Assembly: GCF_000701425.1 (NCBI RefSeq)
Contig: NZ_JNIW01000014.1
Location: 23,624-87,623, forward strand
Length of the DNA: 64,000 nucleotides
From: Deinococcus frigens DSM 12807
GTDB lineage: Bacteria; Deinococcota; Deinococci; Deinococcales; Deinococcaceae
Direction: 5' to 3'
Part shown: positions 1 to 12,229 of the stretch, piece by piece
Numbering within the stretch: the stretch's first letter is position 1
How the letters are laid out: every line of letters begins with the position of its first letter
Translations under genes and position numbers: made by a program
The notes under the pieces: generated by a model
Told to the model about the DNA's origin: nothing
The model's database searches: none
What the model saw: only the letters and a program-made list of their open reading frames with translations

Positions 1-187
1 CAATGCTGACGGCGGGGTTGAACTGCCCGCCGCTGACCGTGCCCAGCGCCATCGCCATCACGGCAATCGCCAGACCGTGGGCGAAGGCCACGCCCAACAG
101 AGTCGCGTCGTTGGCGATGGCGAGCATGCCCGCGAACAGCAGGGCAAAGGTGCCAATGGCCTCGGCGATAAGCTTCTTGATCAGCAT
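1..187 (-). CDS. Aquaporin / MIP-family channel, N-terminal part only
   Basis: The minus strand reads a hydrophobic N-terminus (MLIKKLIAEAIGTFALLFAG) followed by GLAIAVMAMALG and then SGGQFNPAVS, which carries the first NPA box of the MIP family. Such channels conduct water or glycerol across the inner membrane. Only about 62 residues are visible; the second half and second NPA box lie left of the window. A promoter, TTGTAA-17-TAAAAT, ends 7 nt before the ATG, so the transcript is probably leaderless. Whether it is a water or a glycerol channel cannot be decided. Confidence 0.85.
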   Translation of the reverse strand, partial: MLIKKLIAEAIGTFALLFAGMLAIANDATLLGVAFAHGLAIAVMAMALGTVSGGQFNPAVSI

Positions 188-194
188 GAGAAAA

Positions 195-223
195 ATTTTA
201 TGAGCTTGCCAAGTTTTTTACAA
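195..223 (-). promoter_or_regulatory. Promoter of the aquaporin gene
   Basis: On the minus strand TTGTAA (218-223) is separated by 17 nt from TAAAAT (195-200). The -10 box ends 7 nt before the ATG at 187, which would place the transcription start at the start codon itself. Confidence 0.6.
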
Positions 224-275
224 TCGAGTGTTTAAACGACCCATCGTGATGTCCCAGGCGTCAGGACGGGGGACT

Positions 276-1250
<975 letters not shown>

Positions 1251-1368
1251 AGGCCCGGTCGGGAGGAGACGGGAGGGTGCGTCTCCCATTCAGCGCCGGG
1301 TCGTGAATCTCAGGACTCCTGTTCGAGAGTTGCTTCCAGCCGCCACTTGCAGCCAGGGGAACAGCCAT

Positions 1369-1395
1369 AAAAAAGCCCTCTCCGTGGGGAGAGGG
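1369..1395 (-). terminator. Intrinsic terminator after the PRC-barrel gene
   Basis: CCCTCTCC (1376-1383) pairs with GGAGAGGG (1388-1395) over a 4-nt loop. An A run at 1369-1374 reads as a U run on the minus strand. It separates the PRC-barrel gene from cysK. Confidence 0.85.
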
Positions 1396-1421
1396 TGGGG
1401 TGAGGGGTGATTAAGCGGTTT

Positions 1422-3290
<1,869 letters not shown>

Positions 3291-3339
3291 GCGTCACGCT
3301 CCAGTGGAAAGGGGGTAAAGAAGAGATCTGGGAAGAGCT

Positions 3340-3477
3340 TCAGATAAAGCCCAGATTGAGAATGCCCTGCGGCTTGAGATACAGGAAGTACGCCAGCAGG
3401 AAAACGACGATCACGATTAACAAGATCAGCAACCATGCACCGCCGCCGCCACCACCATTGCCTTTAAGTCGGGTCAT
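3340..3477 (-). CDS. Small single-pass membrane protein, 45 residues
   Basis: The reading frame gives MTRLKGN, a run of six or more glycines, one strong membrane helix (AWLLILLIVIVVFLLAYFLY) and a short tail LKPQGILNLGFI. A Shine-Dalgarno sequence GGAGG sits 5 nt before the ATG, strong support for so short a gene. It lies 49 bp upstream of the PRC-barrel gene on the same strand, so the two probably form an operon. The basic N-terminus and glycine linker suggest a membrane anchor or stress-induced small protein. I do not recognise a named family. Confidence 0.75.
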   Translation of the reverse strand: MTRLKGNGGGGGGAWLLILLIVIVVFLLAYFLYLKPQGILNLGFI

Positions 3478-3747
3478 GTTGCCTCCACGTAAAAGTGTAG
3501 AGATGAACGGCGGGTCAGTGATGGCCGAAGTCCTCAGCGCACTTGTTTTAATCTTGCGGTGGTCTTTAGAAAATTTAACAGAGAGAGGACGAGGGGACCC
3601 CGGTCCATCCCGCAGGCCAGCAGAGGGCAGACCGCCGGGAGAAAAATCAGCAACAAGGCATGCAAATGCGCCGTACGGCCCTCATCCGGTGCCCCAGTCG
3701 CGGACTATCCCGGACCTCCGGCTCCCGGTGCGTGTAGCCTGAACGGC

Positions 3748-4551
3748 GTGAGCGCCAGCCTGAGCCTGCCCCATCTTCGTGCCGACGCCGCGTCACCTGG
3801 GCCGCAGGAATACCCTCTGGGCCACCTGCCGCTGACCGTGCTGGTGGGCGTGACCGGGGTGGGCAAAAGTACGGCGCTGGGGGCGTTACAGGAGTTAAGA
3901 GGGCAAAAAGTGCTGCCCAACCGCCGCGAGGTGGCCGACGCCGTGATGATCTGGCCGCAGGTGGGCCGCGCCGTGACGGACCGCGAGGAACGTTTCGCCC
4001 TGACCGCGCAGTACCGCGCCGCCCACCCCGGCGGCATGGCACAGGCGCTGGGATCGCTGCTGGCCGACACCCGCCACTGGGGACCGGCCCCGCTGTTCGA
4101 CGGTCTGCGCGGCCTGGACGAGGTGCGTTACGCCGCCCAAAAATTTCCCGCGTGGCGGTTCGTGGCACTGGGCGCACCCGATACCGTACGCGTGCGCCGC
4201 CTGCTGGGCCGGGCGGACGGCTTCGATCGGGTGACTGGAAGCAGCGCCACAGACGGCGGCCTGCGGGCCGAGCTGGAAGGTCTGAAGGGCGTCTTTGCCG
4301 TGTTCAGCCCCACCGAACTGGACGCCCTGGCCGCGCTGGCCGCGCTGGAAGGGCCGGAGTGCCCCGCCGCCGGGGTGCTGGCGAAGGTGCGGATCGTGCT
4401 GAGCGAGCGCCGCCAGTACGATCCCGCCGCCGCCGAAGCCTTTCTGCGCGGGCTACCGCCTCAGCGAGCACTGATTCTGGACACCGTGGCCCTGAATCCG
4501 GCCCAGGTGGCGCGGGCCGTGCAGGAGTGGGCCGTGCAGGCGTCGGTGTGA
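3748..4551 (+). CDS. P-loop ATPase/kinase-like protein
   Basis: A 267-residue protein from a GTG start. Walker A is GVTGVGKST at residues 34-42, preceded by the hydrophobic strand LTVLVG. The remainder is Ala/Leu-rich without a motif I can name. The start is chosen because an upstream TAGCCT box ends 7 nt before the GTG (leaderless pattern), and the in-frame sequence further upstream is not protein-like. Its stop overlaps the GTG of the MR/MLE enzyme (GTGA), so the two are translationally coupled. A role linked to that enzyme's substrate is inferred from position only. Confidence 0.7.
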   Translation: MSASLSLPHLRADAASPGPQEYPLGHLPLTVLVGVTGVGKSTALGALQELRGQKVLPNRREVADAVMIWPQVGRAVTDREERFALTAQYRAAHPGGMAQALGSLLADTRHWGPAPLFDGLRGLDEVRYAAQKFPAWRFVALGAPDTVRVRRLLGRADGFDRVTGSSATDGGLRAELEGLKGVFAVFSPTELDALAALAALEGPECPAAGVLAKVRIVLSERRQYDPAAAEAFLRGLPPQRALILDTVALNPAQVARAVQEWAVQASV

Positions 4552-5636
4552 ACGGCGTCACGGTCCAGCGAATTGAGGCCATTCCCTACCGGTTGCCGCT
4601 GACCTCCGCGCTGGCGTGGGGCGCGCATTCCGCGATGAGTGCCGCCGAGCATGTGCTGGTGCGCGTGACCCTCTCGGACGGCACGGTGGGGCAGGCCGAG
4701 GCCACGCCGCGCCCCACCATCTACGGCGAGACGCCGCAGGGCGTGGTGGCGATCCTGGCCCACCTCTCCCCCGCGTTCAGCGGACTGAAGATCGCCGATG
4801 AGGACGCGCTGAACCGCGTTCGCAACAGAGTGGCCAACAACCACACGGCGCGCGGCGCGCTGGACATGGCGCTGCACGACGCCCGTGCCCGCACCGGGGG
4901 CCAGACGCTGTTCGATACGTTGATGGGGCCCAATCGGCGCGTGCGCGTCAGCTTTATCCTGGGGCTGGGCACTCCTGCCAACATGCTGGCCGAGGCCACG
5001 CGGGTGGTGGCGGCAGGGGTGCGCTGCCTGAAGGTCAAGGTGGGCCGCGACCACGCCCGCGATCTGGCGGTCATTTCCGAACTGCGCCGCACTTTCGGCC
5101 CGGACGTGCTGCTGTACGCCGACAGCAACGAGACCCTGACCCCGGAAACCGCGCCCGCCGCGCTGGACGCCATGCGGGGGGCAGGGCTGCTGTATGTCGA
5201 AGAACCGCTGCCAGTGCGCCAGATGCGGGCGCGGGCCGAGCTGCACGCCCGCAGCCCGCTGCCCATCGTGGCGGACGACAGTTGCTTTACCCCCGCCGAT
5301 CTGGAGCGGGAACTGGACTTCGATACCTTTAACGTGCTGAACGTCAAGACCGCCCGCAACGGTTTCACCGACGGCGCGTGGATGCTGCGCGAGGCCGCCC
5401 GGCACGGCAAGCGCGGCATGGTGGGGTCCCAGGCCAGCACCGGACTGGGCACGCTGCACGCCGCCCTGCTCTCCACCCGCGCCGAGGTCACCGAGCCGTG
5501 CGAGCTGAGCTTCGTGCTGAAGCTCCAGGACGATCTGCTGAATCTGCCGATCACCTTCAAGGACGGCTGGCTGGACGTCAACGGCCTGCGCGAACACGCT
5601 GTGGACCCGCAGAAACTGGAACGCTACCAGCTGTAA
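4548..5636 (+). CDS. Mandelate racemase/muconate lactonizing enzyme family protein
   Basis: A 362-residue enolase-superfamily enzyme. The N-terminal capping domain ends near residue 125; the barrel follows. The catalytic pattern of the muconate cycloisomerase subgroup is complete: KVK with lysines at about 162 and 164, metal ligands in ADSNE (Asp192), VEEP (Glu218/219) and VADDS (Asp243/244), and the second base Lys267 in LNVKTARNG. This subgroup includes o-succinylbenzoate synthase, N-acylamino acid racemase and dipeptide epimerase; Deinococcus is a known source of the racemase type. The exact substrate cannot be read from sequence. The GTG start overlaps the stop of the upstream ATPase gene. 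Confidence 0.85.
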   Translation: MNGVTVQRIEAIPYRLPLTSALAWGAHSAMSAAEHVLVRVTLSDGTVGQAEATPRPTIYGETPQGVVAILAHLSPAFSGLKIADEDALNRVRNRVANNHTARGALDMALHDARARTGGQTLFDTLMGPNRRVRVSFILGLGTPANMLAEATRVVAAGVRCLKVKVGRDHARDLAVISELRRTFGPDVLLYADSNETLTPETAPAALDAMRGAGLLYVEEPLPVRQMRARAELHARSPLPIVADDSCFTPADLERELDFDTFNVLNVKTARNGFTDGAWMLREAARHGKRGMVGSQASTGLGTLHAALLSTRAEVTEPCELSFVLKLQDDLLNLPITFKDGWLDVNGLREHAVDPQKLERYQL

Positions 5637-5721
5637 ATGGAGGTCTGGCGGCCCGGAGCAAGGGGCGGTTCTTTCTTCCAGTCAACACACGGTCTCCTGT
5701 ACTCCGGGTGTTCTATGCAGG

Positions 5722-5758
5722 TGACAGCCGTGTCAGAAATTGGCACGGATAATGAGGC
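5722..5758 (+). promoter_or_regulatory. Promoter with a small palindrome, upstream of the 88-residue membrane protein
   Basis: TGACA-GCCG-TGTCA (5722-5735) is a perfect short inverted repeat. A -10-like GATAAT (5748-5753) follows, 5 nt before the ATG at 5759. The palindrome would overlap the -35 zone, a usual place for a repressor or activator site. Confidence 0.4.
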
Positions 5759-6025
5759 ATGGATCAAGGAATGCTCAATGCCCTCGTTCTTCCTCTGCTG
5801 TTCAGTCTCTGCGGCGGCCTCTACCTGTACGTGCGTTTTCCCGAACGCCGCCCGCGCGCCCTGCTGATCATGACCCTGTTCCAACTGGTGGGGGCCTACG
5901 CCTACGCCACTGCTCCCAACGACGGACTGTTCGGCCTGCTGGTCCTGCACGCGGCAGTGGCCTTCGTCCTGCTGGTGCGCCACCTGCAAACGCCCACGCT
6001 GCTGGTGGGCGGCGCGCAGCAGTAA
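5759..6025 (+). CDS. Small integral membrane protein, 88 residues
   Basis: It has three hydrophobic segments: about residues 5-23 (LNALVLPLLFSLCGGLYLY), 34-50 and 56-74 (LFGLLVLHAAVAFVLLV), joined by short basic loops such as RFPERRPR. There is no signal cleavage site and no catalytic motif. It stands alone behind its own putative promoter and before a strong terminator, so it is probably a single-gene unit. I do not recognise the family. Confidence 0.65.
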   Translation: MDQGMLNALVLPLLFSLCGGLYLYVRFPERRPRALLIMTLFQLVGAYAYATAPNDGLFGLLVLHAAVAFVLLVRHLQTPTLLVGGAQQ

Positions 6026-6050
6026 CAGCGGCCTTCAGAGCGTCTAAGAG

Positions 6051-6087
6051 GGTGGCGGTCCCGTATGTGGGGCCGCCATCTTCTTTT
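6051..6087 (+). terminator. Intrinsic terminator between convergent genes
   Basis: GGTGGCGG(T)CCC (6051-6062) pairs with GGG(G)CCGCCATC through wobble-tolerant pairing, followed by TTCTTTT. It ends the small membrane protein gene and could also act on the convergent protease transcript. Confidence 0.7.
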
Positions 6088-6100
6088 CTCCACCTGACCC

Positions 6101-7471
6101 TCAGCGCAGCGCGGCGCGCACGGCGGCGGCGGCGTCCAGCAGCGGCAGCTCGCCGGAGCGCCTGACGCTGCCCAGCAGCAGGGTGCGGGTCTGCGCCGCG
6201 CTCAGACCGGGACTTGCGCCGCGCATCAGGGCCACGACGCCGCTGACCAGCGGGGCGGAGAAACTGGTGCCCGCCTCCAGCCTGTACCCGCCGCCGGAAG
6301 CCAGCACGGGAAGGTCCAGTTCTGGCCTGTATCCCGGACAGATTCCGCCGATGCCGCCCGGCACGACGATGTCCAGGGCGCGGGGACGCTCGGCATTCGG
6401 GCGGGCGCTGTAGCAGGCCAGTGCGCTGTCGCTGCTGCCCACCGCACCGACGGCGATCACGTCGGGGTGGCTGGCCGGGTAGTACACGCCCTGGCTGGCG
6501 GTGTTGCCCGCCGCCGCCACCACCACCGCCGTTCTAGCCGCCGCCGTGAGTGCGGCGTCCAGCACCGCGTCTTCGATATCCGGCGCACCCAGGCTGATGT
6601 TGATGACCTTCGCGTCCTGCTGAACGGCGTAGTCCAGCCCTGCGGCCAGTTCTGCCGTGCTGCCGTCACCGCTGCTGTCCAGCACCTCAACACCCAGCAG
6701 TGGACCGCTCCAGATCACGCCCGCGATGCCCGCGCCGTTGTTGGTGTTCGCGCCGATCAGGCCGGTGACCTCGGTGCCGTGTTCGCTGGCCATCACCTCG
6801 CCGGTGTCGGGACCAGCCGCCAGACAGGACACCGTGGCCCCCAGGCGGCCCTGCAATTCGGGGTGACGGCGGTCCGGGGCCGAGTCCAGCACCGCCACCC
6901 TGGCCCCCTGTGGCGTTTTGCCAGCGGACGCCAGCGCGTCCCAGGCCGCCGGGACCCCGGTGCGCGTCAGGTAGGTCTGGAACACGTTGATTTTGTCCAT
7001 ACCCGCAGTGACCTCCAGACCCACGTTGCCCGGAAAGGCCGGATCGTTGGGCAGGGCCAGCGCCCGGTACACGTAGTTGGGCTGGGTACGCACCCCCGCC
7101 GCCCGCAGGCGCTGCGCGAAGGCCCGGTCCTCCTCTCCCGCCGGGGTCCGGGCCAGTTGCACCCCCGGCACCACGGCCTGCGTCTGCACGCCAGACAGGG
7201 CGCTCAGCGCCTGGGTGCTGAGTTTCCCGGCGGCGCTGCTCCGCAGGATCAGCACCTGCCCCGGCACCCGCGCGGCGTTCCAGTCGGACGTGACCTGCGG
7301 CCAGCTCAGGGGAGCCGTGCCCAGCGCGGCGGCGCTCAGGGTGCGGCAGGCTGCTGGAGGCGGAGGCGGCGGTGGTGGCAGCGGCTTCGGCACTGGCGGC
7401 GGTTGCTGATCCAGACAGGCGGTGAGTAGCAGGGGCAACAGCAGGGCGGGCAACAGCGCGCGGCGCAACAT
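6101..7471 (-). CDS. Subtilisin-like (S8) serine protease, lipoprotein
   Basis: A 456-residue extracytoplasmic protease. The N-terminus [19 protein letters not shown] is a lipoprotein signal peptide with Cys19 as the lipid-attachment residue; a Pro-rich linker follows. An inhibitor-like propeptide region precedes the catalytic domain. The triad is visible as VAVLDSAPD (Asp), [12 protein letters not shown] (His) and [11 protein letters not shown] (Ser), with the oxyanion segment AAAGNTAS. The upstream in-frame ATG at 7552 is rejected because it would bury the signal peptide. TATCCT ends 5 nt before the chosen ATG, suggesting a leaderless mRNA. Confidence 0.9.
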   Translation of the reverse strand: MLRRALLPALLLPLLLTACLDQQPPPVPKPLPPPPPPPPAACRTLSAAALGTAPLSWPQVTSDWNAARVPGQVLILRSSAAGKLSTQALSALSGVQTQAVVPGVQLARTPAGEEDRAFAQRLRAAGVRTQPNYVYRALALPNDPAFPGNVGLEVTAGMDKINVFQTYLTRTGVPAAWDALASAGKTPQGARVAVLDSAPDRRHPELQGRLGATVSCLAAGPDTGEVMASEHGTEVTGLIGANTNNGAGIAGVIWSGPLLGVEVLDSSGDGSTAELAAGLDYAVQQDAKVINISLGAPDIEDAVLDAALTAAARTAVVVAAAGNTASQGVYYPASHPDVIAVGAVGSSDSALACYSARPNAERPRALDIVVPGGIGGICPGYRPELDLPVLASGGGYRLEAGTSFSAPLVSGVVALMRGASPGLSAAQTRTLLLGSVRRSGELPLLDAAAAVRAALR

Positions 7472-7520
7472 GGTGCAGGATACAGGCCCCGAGGCTGAGA
7501 CGCGTGGGGGCCTTCGCCCC

Positions 7521-8102
7521 TTACCCCAGGCCTTTGCCCCACGCGCCCGCACCGTCCCGCGCCGCCCAGCCGCCGATCACGTGTGCCACGTTATTTTCAG
7601 GGGTGTTGCCACAGTCGATCTCCAGATCATAGGCGCAAAAGGTGTGGACCGTCCGCGCGTCCCGGTGGGCGTCGCCGGGACGGCGGTCTCCGCGTGCCGC
7701 CTCGCGCCGCTCCAGTTCCTCCAGCGGGCAGTGCAGGCCCACCAGATACACGTCATGCGGGACCAGCAGCTCGCGCAGGCGGTCCCGCTGCGCCCCGCCC
7801 TCGATGATCAGGTCCACCACCAGATTGTTACCGGCCCCCAGCAACGCGGGCAGGCAGCGGTAAAAGCCGTCGAAGACCTGCGGGCGGATAAGCGGCCAGG
7901 CGCGGACTTTCCCCTGAGGCGTGCGCGGCAGCACGTCCGCACCGAACATGAAGAAGTCCAGGGAGAAATGCAGGAAGGGTCCCGTCTGGGTGTCTGGGAG
8001 CGCGTCCCGCAGCGCGCGGCACAGGGTGGTCTTCCCGGCACTGGACGCCCCGTTGATCAGGATGACGTGGCCGGGTGACGTGTGCGTAGCCCCAGTGGTC
8101 AT
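7521..8102 (-). CDS. Chloramphenicol phosphotransferase-like P-loop kinase
   Basis: A 193-residue protein with Walker [10 protein letters not shown] at residues 18-26 and the sequence [10 protein letters not shown], matching the SxD region of the CPT family (Asp49 as candidate base), plus VDLIIEGG near residue 95. Family members phosphorylate chloramphenicol or other small hydroxyl substrates; many chromosomal members have no known substrate, so resistance should not be assumed. The -10-like GATACT ends 6 nt before the ATG. It lies upstream of the S8 protease gene on the same strand, with a 49-bp gap. Confidence 0.75.
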   Translation of the reverse strand: MTTGATHTSPGHVILINGASSAGKTTLCRALRDALPDTQTGPFLHFSLDFFMFGADVLPRTPQGKVRAWPLIRPQVFDGFYRCLPALLGAGNNLVVDLIIEGGAQRDRLRELLVPHDVYLVGLHCPLEELERREAARGDRRPGDAHRDARTVHTFCAYDLEIDCGNTPENNVAHVIGGWAARDGAGAWGKGLG

Positions 8103-8244
8103 GGCCCCAGTATCCCGCCTGCGGTAATGCCTCCGTAATGCTGCGGGAGGAGGCTGCGCCCAGTTCGGAATTCCGCCCCCACCCAGCGCCCCAGTGCAGC
8201 CAGATAGCCCAGCCAGGAGGTTCGCCCCATATCCGATCAGACCG

Positions 8245-8304
8245 CGCCCCAGATCACATCCGCCCAGCCGACATCTGCTCAGCCCACATCTGCCCAGCCC
8301 ACCA
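8245..8304 (+). repeat. Short degenerate tandem repeat (GCCCAGCC-ACATCT units)
   Basis: Units close to GCCCAGCCNACATCT recur three to four times. Read in the frame of the following CBS gene they give SAQPT repeated three times, so the stretch may be translated as a flexible N-terminal tail. Confidence 0.6.
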
Positions 8305-8321
8305 GTCCCGCCCTACTGACG

Positions 8322-9185
8322 GTGGCCGACGCCATGCACCGCCGGGCCGTGACCATCGGCGCGCATGAAACCCTGGTCGCCGCCGTGGTCAGCATGGAGG
8401 AATTGCAGGTCAAGCGGCTGCCGGTGGTGCAGGACGGCCCCGATCATCCAAACAGGGTCATCGGCATCCTGACCGACGGCGAGGTCCGGCGCAACCTGCC
8501 GCCGCTCAAAGAGGGCCTGACCCCCTGGGCTTTTGCAAGTCGCATCGGGCGCATCCACGTGCGCGATGCCATGCGCCAGCCCGCGCACACGGTCACCCCC
8601 GAAATGCCGCTGGCGGCGGCCATCCACACCGTGCTGGAACGGCGCATCGGCGGGCTGCCGGTGGTGGCTGGGAACGGGGTGAACGGGGACGGCGCTTTGC
8701 TGGGCATGCTGACCCTGACCGACGTGCTGCGCGCCGAGGCCAGGACCCCGCGCCTGCGCTGGGGGGCGGTAGAGCAGCACATGACGGCGGACGTGGTCTC
8801 CACCCCCGCCGACGCCCCGGCCCACCAGGCGGCGGCCAAGTTGAAGATCTCGCGCCTGCGCGTGCTGCCCGTGCTTCAGGAGGGCGTGCTGGTGGGCCTG
8901 CTGCATGAAACCGATCTGGCCGACGCCCTGGACCGGGCGAGCGCAGGTCACGGCGACACGGTGATGGGCGGCCAGTTCTTCCTACAGGGCCAGCAGGCCC
9001 GCGACCTGATGCGCCCACCCACCGGCCACCTGCGCGGCGGCACCCCCATGCGCGACGCCCTGAGCCAGATGCTGGCGCTGGATGTCCACGGCCTGCCCGT
9101 GGTGGACGACGACGGCAGGCTGCTGGGCGTGGTGACCGTCAGCGACGTGCTCAAAACCGTGTTGGGGCAGACGAGAGAGGGCTAG
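8322..9185 (+). CDS. Four-CBS-domain protein
   Basis: Four CBS motifs in a row: VADAMHRRAVTI...GILTDGEV (residues 1-55), VRDAMRQPAHTV...LTLTDVL (about 75-145), VEQHMTADVVST...GLLHETDL (148-203) and ARDLMRPPTGHL...GVVTVSDVL (225-280). Two such Bateman modules usually bind adenosyl nucleotides and regulate a partner; no enzyme or channel domain is attached here. The conventional GTG start at 8322 cuts into the first CBS motif and has no Shine-Dalgarno sequence. An in-frame ATA at 8229 lies 8 nt after a perfect AGGAGG (8215-8220) and would add 31 residues. The true start is therefore unsettled. Confidence 0.85.
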   Translation: MADAMHRRAVTIGAHETLVAAVVSMEELQVKRLPVVQDGPDHPNRVIGILTDGEVRRNLPPLKEGLTPWAFASRIGRIHVRDAMRQPAHTVTPEMPLAAAIHTVLERRIGGLPVVAGNGVNGDGALLGMLTLTDVLRAEARTPRLRWGAVEQHMTADVVSTPADAPAHQAAAKLKISRLRVLPVLQEGVLVGLLHETDLADALDRASAGHGDTVMGGQFFLQGQQARDLMRPPTGHLRGGTPMRDALSQMLALDVHGLPVVDDDGRLLGVVTVSDVLKTVLGQTREG

Positions 9186-9320
9186 AACGGCGGTGGGCTA
9201 AGACAGCGGAATGAGGTGGAGAGAACGGGGCGCTGAGCAGGCCACTTCATCAGCATTTCCCTTCCAACCCCGTAACCCCCCTCTCCCTCTGACCGCGCCG
9301 TCTGCCGCAGACTGGGGAGG

Positions 9321-10241
9321 ATGTCCGCGCCCGCCTCACCGACGTTCGCCCACCCCTTCCGGGCGTACTCGCCCGCCGATTTCCATTTTCCGCTGCCCGA
9401 CGGCCACCGCTTTCCGTATTACAAGTACGCCGGGGTGCGCGAGGTGCTGCGCCCGCACCTGCCTGTGCCGGACCCGCCCACGCTGAGCTGGACGGATGCG
9501 GCGCGGGTGCATGATCCGCAGTGGCTGCGGCGCTGGCGGCGGGGCGAGGTGGACCGCGCCGAGGAACGCGCCCTGGGCCTGCCGTGGTCCCCGGAGATGG
9601 TGGAGCGTTCGCGCCGCGCGGCGGGCGGCTCGCTGGCGGCCCTGCATGACGCCGTCAGCACTGGCTGGGGCGCGAATCTGGCCGGGGGCACGCACCATTC
9701 GTTCGCGGACCGCGCCGAGGGCTTTTGCCTGCTCAACGACGCCGCGCTGCTGACGCGGGTGGCGCTGGACCGGGGCCTGGCCTCGCGGGTGGCGGTGATC
9801 GATCTGGACGTGCATCAGGGCAACGGCACGGCGGCCATGCTGGGGCCGGAGGCGCGGGCCTTTACCCTGAGCGTCCACGGTGAGCGCAATTACCCCTTTC
9901 GCAAGGAACGCAGCTCGCTGGACCTGGGCCTGGGTGACGGCGTGACCGACAGCGAGTATCTGGAGGTATTGCACAGGCAGGCGCTGCCCGCCGCCGAGGC
10001 CTTCCGGCCCGATCTGCTGCTGTATCTGGCCGGGGCGGACGTGCTGGCCGGGGACCGTTTCGGACGCTTTGCCCTGAGCCTGGACGGCCTGCGTGAGCGC
10101 AACCGGGCGGTGCTGACCTGGGCCAGGGTGGCGGCCATTCCGGTGGTCACCATGCTGGCGGGCGGCTACAACCATGATCATGAATTGACCATTAAGGCCC
10201 ATGCCAGCGTGGTTTTTGACGGCCTGGAGGTCTTGGGCTAG
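9321..10241 (+). CDS. Histone deacetylase / acetoin-utilization family hydrolase
   Basis: A 306-residue zinc hydrolase of the HDAC fold. It shows GGTHHSF with the paired active-site histidines (125-126), [11 protein letters not shown] with zinc ligands Asp163 and His165, [13 protein letters not shown] with the third ligand Asp, and MLAGGYNHD near the end. Bacterial members remove acetyl groups from proteins, polyamines or small molecules; the substrate is not evident. CAGACT ends 7 nt before the ATG, a weak -10 in the leaderless position. Confidence 0.88.
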   Translation: MSAPASPTFAHPFRAYSPADFHFPLPDGHRFPYYKYAGVREVLRPHLPVPDPPTLSWTDAARVHDPQWLRRWRRGEVDRAEERALGLPWSPEMVERSRRAAGGSLAALHDAVSTGWGANLAGGTHHSFADRAEGFCLLNDAALLTRVALDRGLASRVAVIDLDVHQGNGTAAMLGPEARAFTLSVHGERNYPFRKERSSLDLGLGDGVTDSEYLEVLHRQALPAAEAFRPDLLLYLAGADVLAGDRFGRFALSLDGLRERNRAVLTWARVAAIPVVTMLAGGYNHDHELTIKAHASVVFDGLEVLG

Positions 10242-10420
10242 CGGGCAGAATTTGGTCAGTCTTCATACTGTGGGGGCCGAACGTTCTACCTTTGTTCAAG
10301 GCTTGTACACTCTCTGTACGAAAGGCCGTTCAGAAGAGAGCGTCAGGTCCAGCACGAGGGTCCGACTCGGGTACGCCGAATTTTTTTTCTGAAATGCCCC
10401 TTGTCCCCACAGGAGCAATC

Positions 10421-11065
10421 ATGACCTACGCTGCCCCGTCCACGCTCTCGAACACTGCAACCAACACCCACACCGATCTCTCCGCACGCCACGTCCGGCG
10501 CGGTCAGACGCTGTATTACGCAGGCGACAGCTCGCCCAGCCTGTACCGCCTGGAAAGCGGGTTGATGCGCGCTGTGCGGCTGACCCCGCAGGGACGCAAC
10601 CTGACGGTGCGCCATATCCACCCCGGCGATATTTTCGGTGAGGAAACGCTGCACAGCCAGGCCCGCGCCCATCAGGTCGTCGCGCTGACCGACGCCGCGC
10701 TGACGCCGATTCACCCCGAGCACCTGTCCGCCGCCGAGTTGTGGGACCTGACCCGCAGCCTCAGCGCGCAGCTCCAGCGCATGATGACCGACGGCGTGCA
10801 TATTCAGGATGGCGACCTGCGCGAGCGCATCGCCCGTTACCTGCTCAACCTCGCCGACAGCACCCTGGGCGGCCAGCACGCCGACGGCGCACGCTATGTC
10901 CGCGCCACGCACGAACTGATCGCCGAGGGAACCGGGGCCACCCGCGAAAGCGTGAGCAAACTGATCGGTGAGATGCGCGACGACGGCCTGCTGCTGCCCG
11001 CCTACCGCTGCCTGACCCTGATCGACGAGACCCGCCTCAAGGGCCTCAGCGGCTACCACGGCTGA
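10421..11065 (+). CDS. CRP/FNR-family transcription regulator
   Basis: A 214-residue protein with an N-terminal cyclic-nucleotide-binding-like domain ([19 protein letters not shown], then [11 protein letters not shown]) and a C-terminal winged helix ([20 protein letters not shown]). The start at 10421 has AGGAG 5 nt upstream; the longer frame upstream is not conserved-looking. No FNR-type cysteine cluster is present, so it is more CRP-like. Deinococcus encodes several such regulators, including DdrI, and I cannot assign this one to a named member. Confidence 0.88.
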   Translation: MTYAAPSTLSNTATNTHTDLSARHVRRGQTLYYAGDSSPSLYRLESGLMRAVRLTPQGRNLTVRHIHPGDIFGEETLHSQARAHQVVALTDAALTPIHPEHLSAAELWDLTRSLSAQLQRMMTDGVHIQDGDLRERIARYLLNLADSTLGGQHADGARYVRATHELIAEGTGATRESVSKLIGEMRDDGLLLPAYRCLTLIDETRLKGLSGYHG

Positions 11066-11073
11066 GTCTTTAC

Positions 11074-11195
11074 AGCAGATTGCACAAGAAGGTCATAAGG
11101 AGATTGTCACTCTGAGCGAAGCCGAAGGGTCAAATGGACGCCCACGAGATGCCTCGGCTTCGCTCGGCATGACAGGTCTTTTTATGCAATCTGCT
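11074..11195. repeat. Palindromic REP/MITE-like element
   Basis: Outer arms AGCAGATTGCA (11074-11084) and TGCAATCTGCT (11185-11195) are perfect inverted repeats. Inner arms begin TGTCACTCTGAGCGAAGCC (from 11105) and end with GGCTTCGCTCGGCATGACA (to 11174), an imperfect inverted repeat. The element lies between convergent genes and has no coding capacity. Its GAGCGAAGCCGA core resembles dispersed intergenic repeats seen in many bacterial genomes. Confidence 0.75.
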
Positions 11196-11245
11196 CTAAG
11201 TCCCCACATCTCCCTCTTCCCGCCGTGGCAGAGGGAGTTTCGCTG

Positions 11246-12163
11246 TTACCACCAGCCGTGCCGCTTGAAGTAGTAGGCGAGCAGGCCACCGATCAGCAGG
11301 AAGCTGCCCCAGGCCAGGGCGTACCCCAGGGGCCACTCCAGTTCCGGCATGGCCTGGAAGTTCATGCCCCATACTCCCGCCAGGAAGGTCAGCGGCAGAA
11401 AGATCACGCTGACGGCGGTCAAGGTCCGCATCACCTCGTTCATGCGCTGGTTCTGGAGGTTCAGGTGCAGGTCCAGCAGGCTGGTCAGGAAGTCGCGCAG
11501 GCTGTCCAGGTGGCTGGCGGCGCGGTCAAAGCTGTCCTGGGCGTCGCGGTAGCGCAGCACATCGGCGGAGTTGCCCGGCGCGTAGCGGCCCAGCGTCGCG
11601 GTGGCCTCGCGGGCGTCGCTGGCGAGGCGGCGGCCCTGCGACAGCAGGTGCTTGACCTCAAAAATATCGGGGATCGCGTTGTCACGCCTGTTCTTGAACA
11701 CCTGTTCCTCCAGCGCGTCGGTGCGCGTTTCCAGCGCCTCGGCCAGCGTGAAAAAGGTATCGGCGGTGTGGTCCAGCAGCTCGTAAATGACCTCGGCGGG
11801 CAGGTTGACATTCTCGCGCCCCACCAGCGCCCAGACATTGCGCAGCGCCGCCGTGCCGCCCGTGCTGAAGGTCAGCGCCGCGTCCGGGAAGCTGAAGATG
11901 CTGATGCGCTCGGTGTCCTCATCCTCCTCGGCGGGATGCGAGAAGGAGCGCACGGTGATAAAGGCGTGTTCGGGGTACTGTTCGGCGCGGCTCCAGTGGC
12001 CGTGTTCCAGCACGTCCTCCAGCGCCAGCTCATTCAGGGGGAAGGCCGCTTGCAGCCGCCGCAAATCTTCAGGGGAGATGTCCTGGGCGTCTACCCAGAC
12101 ACCCTGGGTCTGCCCGGTCCATTCGAGGGCCTGCCCGGTGGCGAGTTGCTTGGCGCGGATCAT
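11246..12163 (-). CDS. corA: CorA-type magnesium/metal-ion transporter
   Basis: A 305-residue protein with a long acidic cytoplasmic domain rich in helices, then two C-terminal membrane segments: [19 protein letters not shown] and the last helix [17 protein letters not shown]. The GMN signature of the CorA channel follows the first segment, and the end is the usual basic tail KRHGWW. The protein forms a pentameric Mg2+ (or Co2+, Ni2+) channel in the inner membrane. TACCAT ends 7 nt before the ATG. It is divergent from crcB across a 66-bp gap. Confidence 0.92.
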   Translation of the reverse strand: MIRAKQLATGQALEWTGQTQGVWVDAQDISPEDLRRLQAAFPLNELALEDVLEHGHWSRAEQYPEHAFITVRSFSHPAEEDEDTERISIFSFPDAALTFSTGGTAALRNVWALVGRENVNLPAEVIYELLDHTADTFFTLAEALETRTDALEEQVFKNRRDNAIPDIFEVKHLLSQGRRLASDAREATATLGRYAPGNSADVLRYRDAQDSFDRAASHLDSLRDFLTSLLDLHLNLQNQRMNEVMRTLTAVSVIFLPLTFLAGVWGMNFQAMPELEWPLGYALAWGSFLLIGGLLAYYFKRHGWW

Positions 12164-12229
12164 GACGATGATGGTACGCGGGGAAAGGCGTACAGAGCGT
12201 TCCCCCGTCCACGCTCTATCCTGTCCCCC

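Noticed and set aside
10276..10320. Palindromes near AACGTT and GTACACTCTCTGTAC upstream of the CRP/FNR gene
   Set aside because: The arms are too short and imperfect to claim an operator.
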